Shown piece by piece: positions 59,400 to 64,000 of a DNA stretch of 64,000 nucleotides. Position 1 is the stretch's first letter; each line of letters opens with the position of its first letter. Below the pieces are notes generated by a model. That model had not been told where the DNA came from. It saw nothing but the letters and a program-made list of their open reading frames with translations, and did no database searches. Source of the stretch: CAVZZV01 sp963779845 (GTDB lineage Bacteria > Bacteroidota > Bacteroidia > Bacteroidales > GCA-2748055); NCBI GenBank assembly GCA_963779845.1, contig CAVZZV010000005.1, forward strand, positions 1,488,001 to 1,552,000. The letters run 5' to 3'. Both the position numbers and the translations under genes were made by a program.

Positions 59400-62300
59400 T
59401 TATCGGGTTCTTACAACAAGCTTATTGCTCAGGGGATCTGCCCCATAAAACATCACTCTTACAACATATATACCATCCATCAGTTGATGGGGAATAATGA
59501 TCGTTTCAGGATTATTGTTATATACTTCATCAAAGACAAGGGTACCGCCCATACTTATAATCACCACTCTCTTAACCGGTTTATGGCTAATGGCTGAGAA
59601 GTCAAGGTTCAACACATCTATTGAGGGATTGGGATACATGTTAAAGGTCCCGAAGGCAAAGGGGTTCTGAATACTCAGGTAGCCATTGCTTCCCGCAGCA
59701 CCGGACTTTTTCCCTTGCGTTGGCTGGACAGGATTGGACGGTGAAGCAAGTTCACATGGGCCAATATCGGTTTTGGTTCCATAAGGAACCGAACAGTTCA
59801 TCAGATCGGTTTTTAATCCCTCAATACTTATGCCTGCATCAATGCATGGCGAATTGGTGTCCAGCTGAAGATCATGATCGCTGAAGCCAATAATTTTTGG
59901 ATCCAGATTCATTGAGTGGGGCTCCGCAAACAGGGTTTTGGAGGGATAATAGCAATTGTAGTCGGCTATAATCCTGGCCGAATTTCCGGTAATATTCCTG
60001 GTGTTCCGATAAAAAATATTGTTTTTAAGATCAATATCTTCACTCCAGGCCAAAACCGCTTCACCACAATCCTGGAACAGGTTATTGTAAATCTTTGATT
60101 GGGTATTCCCTCCGCCAAGGTAAGATGAAAGTTTTGTATTCTTGAAAACGTTATAGTACATGTCAATATTGGCCGTATGGTTCCAGAGTCCGTTCTGACA
60201 ACCTGACAGGTGATTGTACCGATAGGTAAACTCATTTCCGATGCCAATGAATACCCCATGCTGATTTTCAGAACCCTTAAAATTGGAATGCTCTGCAATA
60301 CCGGTATCAAAATGATCGGCAATCAGGCAAAACTTTCCACCGGTATAGGTTTTGTCAAGCACGCAATTTATTATTTCAAAATGACCAACATAGTCGAATT
60401 GGATGCAATCGCCTCCGGCATAACTTTGGTCCGGGTTGATATGGTATTTAAGATTTACCCGTTCGACGAGGGTGTTTTCAATAATTACCGTGTCGTTGGT
60501 GCGGTGGTACATACCATCATCCCAGGTATCTGTAACATGACAGTTCAGTATTAAAGCCTTTCCTGTTGTTTTACTGGCATTGATGCCCTTCTCGCCACCG
60601 GTTGTTTTGCAATTCTCAATAACCGGGTTTTTCGCTTCAATCATATCCAGCACACAACCGGCACTATTGTTTACATCCCTTTGGGGAGCCCGAAGGTCAA
60701 GATTCATTACCTTATTGTTCTCTCCCTTTACCACCAGGACTCGTGATCCTTTTGGTACTTCACTTTTTATTATGGGTCGTTCCCCGTTTCCGTAAGAACC
60801 GAACAGCACATTGTTGGCTGAAATGACGATGCAATTCGCAGTGGTAAGGGTGGAGGAACTTTTTAGGAGATAAGCGGTATGGTCTTCCCATTGAAAATCT
60901 GCGAGAGAATTAAAGGGTAGATTCAGGCTGCCATCCCGGGTCTGCCCGGTAAAAGAAGGATCAATATAATATGTTTTCATGTCAGGAAGGGGAATCCCTG
61001 GCTCTACCACCCTACCATGCGCTGAGAATTCAAGATAGGAATTCCATGCATTTTCGGAATTGGCATGTCCGATGAGTTTAATAAACCGGAATATGGTTCC
61101 CTTTTGACTCTCCGGGACATCGAAAATCTCGCACCCTTCTGAAAGGCCACAAGTACTGCTGTTTGTAAGCAGGGATACCCAATTGGTTTTGTCGGCAGAA
61201 GCCATTACCTCAAATTTACCCTGGCGGTAATGTCCATTGGAAAAAGCAATTTTAAAAAATGAAAGATTGGCGGGAGAGTTCAACTCTAATTCCAGCCAGC
61301 TATTGTCTCCTTCAGCAGACCATCTCGTGGAAAAATTATTATCCACTGCATTAGCGGGTGCATTCGGCTCCTGAAATGAGCTTGCTGTTGCCGATGATAC
61401 CTGGAGGGTTTTCAGTTCCGGATTATAGGGCTTAACCAGGATATTGATTTCTGAGGAGGATTGGTTTGTCCCGTTGTCTAAGGTAAGCACAAAGCTTAAA
61501 TTTTTGTCTGTTCCGGCATCGGGTGCAAGAAACATGGTTTTGGAGGAAGATGGGGATGATAACTGGATCCCATCGTTCGATTTCCAGGAGAAGGTAAAAT
61601 TTTTCCCATTAGGATCAGTAGACTGAGAGGCATCCAGGGTTACGATCTTTCCTCCGAAAGCTTCTGCTGGAGAGGTATATTTGATAACCGGAGCAAGATT
61701 GACCGCTTTTCCGTAAACTTTCATTTCGGTAAAAGAATTCCAGGAATTTTCCGAATTGGAATGACCTACCAGTTTGAGGTATTTATAGGAAGAAGTCTTA
61801 AAAGGTTCAGGGATATCAAACACCTGACAGCCTTCACAGAGACCGGAAGTTTGGGCATGATCCAGAATTAAATCCCAGGTTTTATTATCGCCCGAGGCAA
61901 GCAGGTCGAAATAGCCGGTACGGAAACTGCCATGGAAGTAAGCGAGCTTTACGAAGGAGAGATTAGACAGGGCATCGAGTTCCACGGTTAGCCAGCTATT
62001 GTCTCCGTTTGCAGACCACCGGGTAACAGGGTTTCCATCAATGATACAGGCAGGGGAATTGGGTTCTTCATATTCGCTGCCTGCCGCTTTGGAGCAGGTT
62101 ATCTGGCCAAGTTCGGGGTGATAAGGGGTTGCCTGCAGGACAATTTCTTTCGTCGTGTTCAGTTTTCCATCTGAAATATTTAAATTGAATGTAAGGTCGG
62201 TATTCTGAATCACGTCAGGTACGAGAAATTCAATTTTTGAGGCTTTTGGAGTTTTTATGTTTGCCCCTGATGTGGTAGTCCAGCTATAGCTAAGGGAGTC

Positions 62301-63767
62301 TTTTTCCGGGTCGTTTGACAGGGAGGCATCAATAAATGCTACCTTGCCACCGATGAGCCCGGAAGAGGCGGCATATTTTATCTGCGGGGGGTTATTCGTT
62401 GCCTGGGTACTACTCCCAAACTCATATGGACCAATATCGGGAGTATTTCCATAGGGGACACTATTTTTTAGTACATCCCGGATCAGGCCGGCAGAGGCAA
62501 TGCCCTTATCAATGCAGGGAGAACCAGCTGCAAGTTGAAAATTTCCATTGGAAGGAGAAATGAATTTAGGGTCTGAGGTAAAGGAATGAACCTCACTTTT
62601 GTCGGGATTCCCCGGAAAGTAACAATTGTAGTCGGCAGAAATTTTAGAAAAATTACCGATGATATTTTTCACATTGTTGCTAAATATATTATTGTTTACT
62701 TTCATCTGTTCATTATACCCACGAACTGCCTCACCGCAGGAAACAAAGAGATTATTGTACACAACCGAGCTGAGCTGGCTCTCCCCATAATAAGCAGCCA
62801 GGGCGGTATTTTTAAATATATTATAATAGATTTCTGTTTTCATGGTCTTATTCCATACCCCATATTGACAACCGGATAAGGTATTGTAGCGGTAACTAAA
62901 AAAATTTCCAATCCCAAGGTAGACACCATGTTGATCAGAAACTCCAATGAGAGTGGATCCTTCCGTTATTCCGGTATCAAAATGGTCAGCAATGAGGCAA
63001 AATTTTCCTCCTGTGAAACTTTTGTCCAGGGTACAATTCCGGATTTCGAAATGTGTAACGTAGTCAAATTGGATACAGTCACCTCCTGCATAGGTTTGTG
63101 CAGGGTTAATATGGTATTTAAGGTTTACCCTTTCCACCCTGGTATTTTCGATAATAACGGTATCATTTGTCCGGTGATACATACCATCATCCCATGTATC
63201 TGTTACATGGCAATTGAGGATTTTGGCTGTGCCTGTAGTCTTACTGGCATTTATCCCCTTATATCCGCCGGTTGTTTTTACATTATCCAAAACCGGACTT
63301 CTGGCCCCGATCATGTCAACCACGGTTCCGGCGGTATTATCCACATCCCTCTTTGGAGCTCTGATATCAAGATTCATCACCTTGACGTAGGCCCCACGGA
63401 TAACCAGGGTACGGGTATCTTTTGGCACTGAGCTTTGTATGATCGGCCGCTGACCTGAACCATAGGAACCCAGGACAACATTATCCGCCGCAATGGTTAT
63501 ACAACCCGAAGTGGGAAGAACAGTGGAAGATTTAATTAAATACATTGATCCATTTTCCCACTGAAAATCAGTGAGGGAATTAAATGGACTGCTTACAGAG
63601 CCGTTTCGGGTAGCCCCGCTAAAGCCAGGGTCAATGTAATAGGTTTTCTGGCTGAAGGAAAGTGTAAAGATGAAGAGAAAAAGGATTAAAAGGTTGGATT
63701 TTTTAAAATAAGGAAGATGGAGAACACATGGAAGGTTCTCCTGTAGAGTAACGGGTTTATTCAACAT
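59400..63767 (-). CDS. Giant T9SS cargo: two beta-helix domains, two Ig-like/discoidin modules
   Basis: About 1455 residues from ATG 63767; a longer frame from 63848 adds 27 residues before the signal peptide (LLILFLFIFTLSFSQ). In the longer numbering: parallel beta-helix 1 at about 69-478; PKD/Ig-like 488-575; F5/8 type C (discoidin) 580-715; second Ig-like 718-807 and discoidin 808-945; beta-helix 2 at 957-1366; T9SS type A sorting domain 1393-1482 (MYPNPSIDVLNLDF, GTLVFDEV, MDGIYVVRV). Each helix holds an identical CHVTDTWDDGMYHRTND block and YAGGDCIQFDY. The layout suggests a secreted, glycan-binding or polysaccharide-lyase-like protein. The enzymatic class is not proven. It converges with the exopolysaccharide operon. 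Confidence 0.9.
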   Translation of the reverse strand: MLNKPVTLQENLPCVLHLPYFKKSNLLILFLFIFTLSFSQKTYYIDPGFSGATRNGSVSSPFNSLTDFQWENGSMYLIKSSTVLPTSGCITIAADNVVLGSYGSGQRPIIQSSVPKDTRTLVIRGAYVKVMNLDIRAPKRDVDNTAGTVVDMIGARSPVLDNVKTTGGYKGINASKTTGTAKILNCHVTDTWDDGMYHRTNDTVIIENTRVERVNLKYHINPAQTYAGGDCIQFDYVTHFEIRNCTLDKSFTGGKFCLIADHFDTGITEGSTLIGVSDQHGVYLGIGNFFSYRYNTLSGCQYGVWNKTMKTEIYYNIFKNTALAAYYGESQLSSVVYNNLFVSCGEAVRGYNEQMKVNNNIFSNNVKNIIGNFSKISADYNCYFPGNPDKSEVHSFTSDPKFISPSNGNFQLAAGSPCIDKGIASAGLIRDVLKNSVPYGNTPDIGPYEFGSSTQATNNPPQIKYAASSGLIGGKVAFIDASLSNDPEKDSLSYSWTTTSGANIKTPKASKIEFLVPDVIQNTDLTFNLNISDGKLNTTKEIVLQATPYHPELGQITCSKAAGSEYEEPNSPACIIDGNPVTRWSANGDNSWLTVELDALSNLSFVKLAYFHGSFRTGYFDLLASGDNKTWDLILDHAQTSGLCEGCQVFDIPEPFKTSSYKYLKLVGHSNSENSWNSFTEMKVYGKAVNLAPVIKYTSPAEAFGGKIVTLDASQSTDPNGKNFTFSWKSNDGIQLSSPSSSKTMFLAPDAGTDKNLSFVLTLDNGTNQSSSEINILVKPYNPELKTLQVSSATASSFQEPNAPANAVDNNFSTRWSAEGDNSWLELELNSPANLSFFKIAFSNGHYRQGKFEVMASADKTNWVSLLTNSSTCGLSEGCEIFDVPESQKGTIFRFIKLIGHANSENAWNSYLEFSAHGRVVEPGIPLPDMKTYYIDPSFTGQTRDGSLNLPFNSLADFQWEDHTAYLLKSSSTLTTANCIVISANNVLFGSYGNGERPIIKSEVPKGSRVLVVKGENNKVMNLDLRAPQRDVNNSAGCVLDMIEAKNPVIENCKTTGGEKGINASKTTGKALILNCHVTDTWDDGMYHRTNDTVIIENTLVERVNLKYHINPDQSYAGGDCIQFDYVGHFEIINCVLDKTYTGGKFCLIADHFDTGIAEHSNFKGSENQHGVFIGIGNEFTYRYNHLSGCQNGLWNHTANIDMYYNVFKNTKLSSYLGGGNTQSKIYNNLFQDCGEAVLAWSEDIDLKNNIFYRNTRNITGNSARIIADYNCYYPSKTLFAEPHSMNLDPKIIGFSDHDLQLDTNSPCIDAGISIEGLKTDLMNCSVPYGTKTDIGPCELASPSNPVQPTQGKKSGAAGSNGYLSIQNPFAFGTFNMYPNPSIDVLNLDFSAISHKPVKRVVIISMGGTLVFDEVYNNNPETIIIPHQLMDGIYVVRVMFYGADPLSNKLVVRTR

Positions 63768-63848
63768 TTGACGAATGATTATAAAAGGTTTACGAATGAC
63801 CATTATTGTTACATGAAATAACTTATAATGGTGACGAGGAGAATACAA

Positions 63849-64000
63849 AATCTTTGCCTTTTACGAAATTCTGCAAATGAAAATTTTAATGATCAGGGAG
63901 ACAACAAAATAACCACAATGAAGGGGCAGGGAATTGTCCATAAGGATCAACGATTATTCCCAAATTGAAAGAAGTATTTTCATTTTGAATAATCCATCTG
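63849..64000. other. Right-hand window edge upstream of the T9SS gene
   Basis: The last ~150 bp are A/T rich and hold no supported gene. They should contain the 5' control region of the minus-strand T9SS gene. I see no clear TAnnTTTG element on that strand. Confidence 0.5.

Noticed and set aside
1..64000. CRISPR arrays, tRNA or rRNA genes, prophage
   Set aside because: No regularly spaced identical repeats with unique spacers, no tRNA cloverleaf or rRNA segments and no phage structural genes were found by eye; a covariance-model search was not possible here.

Overview
This 64 kb window is chromosomal DNA from a member of the Bacteroidota, most likely an anaerobic or facultative Bacteroidales/Marinilabiliales-type lineage. 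The evidence is a giant secreted protein ending in a type IX secretion (T9SS) sorting domain, a DnaG primase without zinc ligands (which I recall as usual in this phylum), PorT-like and YaiO-like outer-membrane barrels, a GIN-domain (DUF2807) protein, two-domain Usp and TlpA-type proteins, and TAnnTTTG-like promoter elements. Most of the window is ordinary: about 55 protein genes, no rRNA, no tRNA that I can find, no CRISPR array and no prophage.

Layout. 0-8 kb: end of a Crp/Fnr regulator, ruvB, a MORN-repeat protein coupled to nadA, rpiB-rrf2, a VanZ-like protein, hemW and a coiled-coil membrane protein. 8.2-15.0 kb: a tight six-gene minus-strand operon (PqqD-like protein, ATP-grasp ligase, DAP-decarboxylase-like PLP enzyme, urea-transporter/M23-peptidase fusion, TPR plus outer-membrane barrel, TPR protein). 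This is the best candidate for an undescribed pathway. 15-21 kb: an SRPBCC protein, a hemerythrin/LuxR/HMA-AraC regulatory operon, a cation diffusion facilitator, gpmA and lgt. 21-32 kb: outer-membrane and Ig-like lipoproteins, ROK kinase, cupin, Usp, a double-SDR fusion with a CPBP-like membrane protein, acyl-CoA synthetase, a decayed AbiE-like toxin-antitoxin pair, DUF2461 and ispD. 33-37 kb: a large TlpA-like thioredoxin, a membrane protein, a REP-associated tyrosine transposase with its palindrome cassette, and a GIN protein. 37.6-45.8 kb: a TetR-TolC-MFP-RND efflux operon followed by a one-POTRA Omp85 protein. 45.9-53.4 kb: comF-like, ubiX, a PorT-like barrel, a four-helix-bundle protein, dnaG, a cytidylate-kinase-like protein, a lipoprotein and a UbiA prenyltransferase. 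53.8-59.2 kb: an exopolysaccharide export/synthesis operon (Wza-like, Wzc-like, WecG/TagA glycosyltransferase, Wzy-like polymerase). 59.4-63.8 kb: a convergent gene for a very large T9SS cargo with two beta-helix domains and two discoidin-like domains.

How the parts fit. The 8-15 kb operon has a small-molecule or peptide ligation module (PqqD, ATP-grasp, PLP decarboxylase) joined to an envelope module (inner-membrane channel with a zinc peptidase domain, outer-membrane barrel, TPR protein), so a made-and-moved product or an envelope modification is plausible. The hemerythrin/LuxR/AraC operon, with a metal-binding-like domain on its AraC protein, lies next to a metal exporter and may respond to metal or NO/O2 stress. 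The polysaccharide operon and the beta-helix T9SS protein suggest cell-surface glycan production together with a secreted glycan-active or glycan-binding protein.
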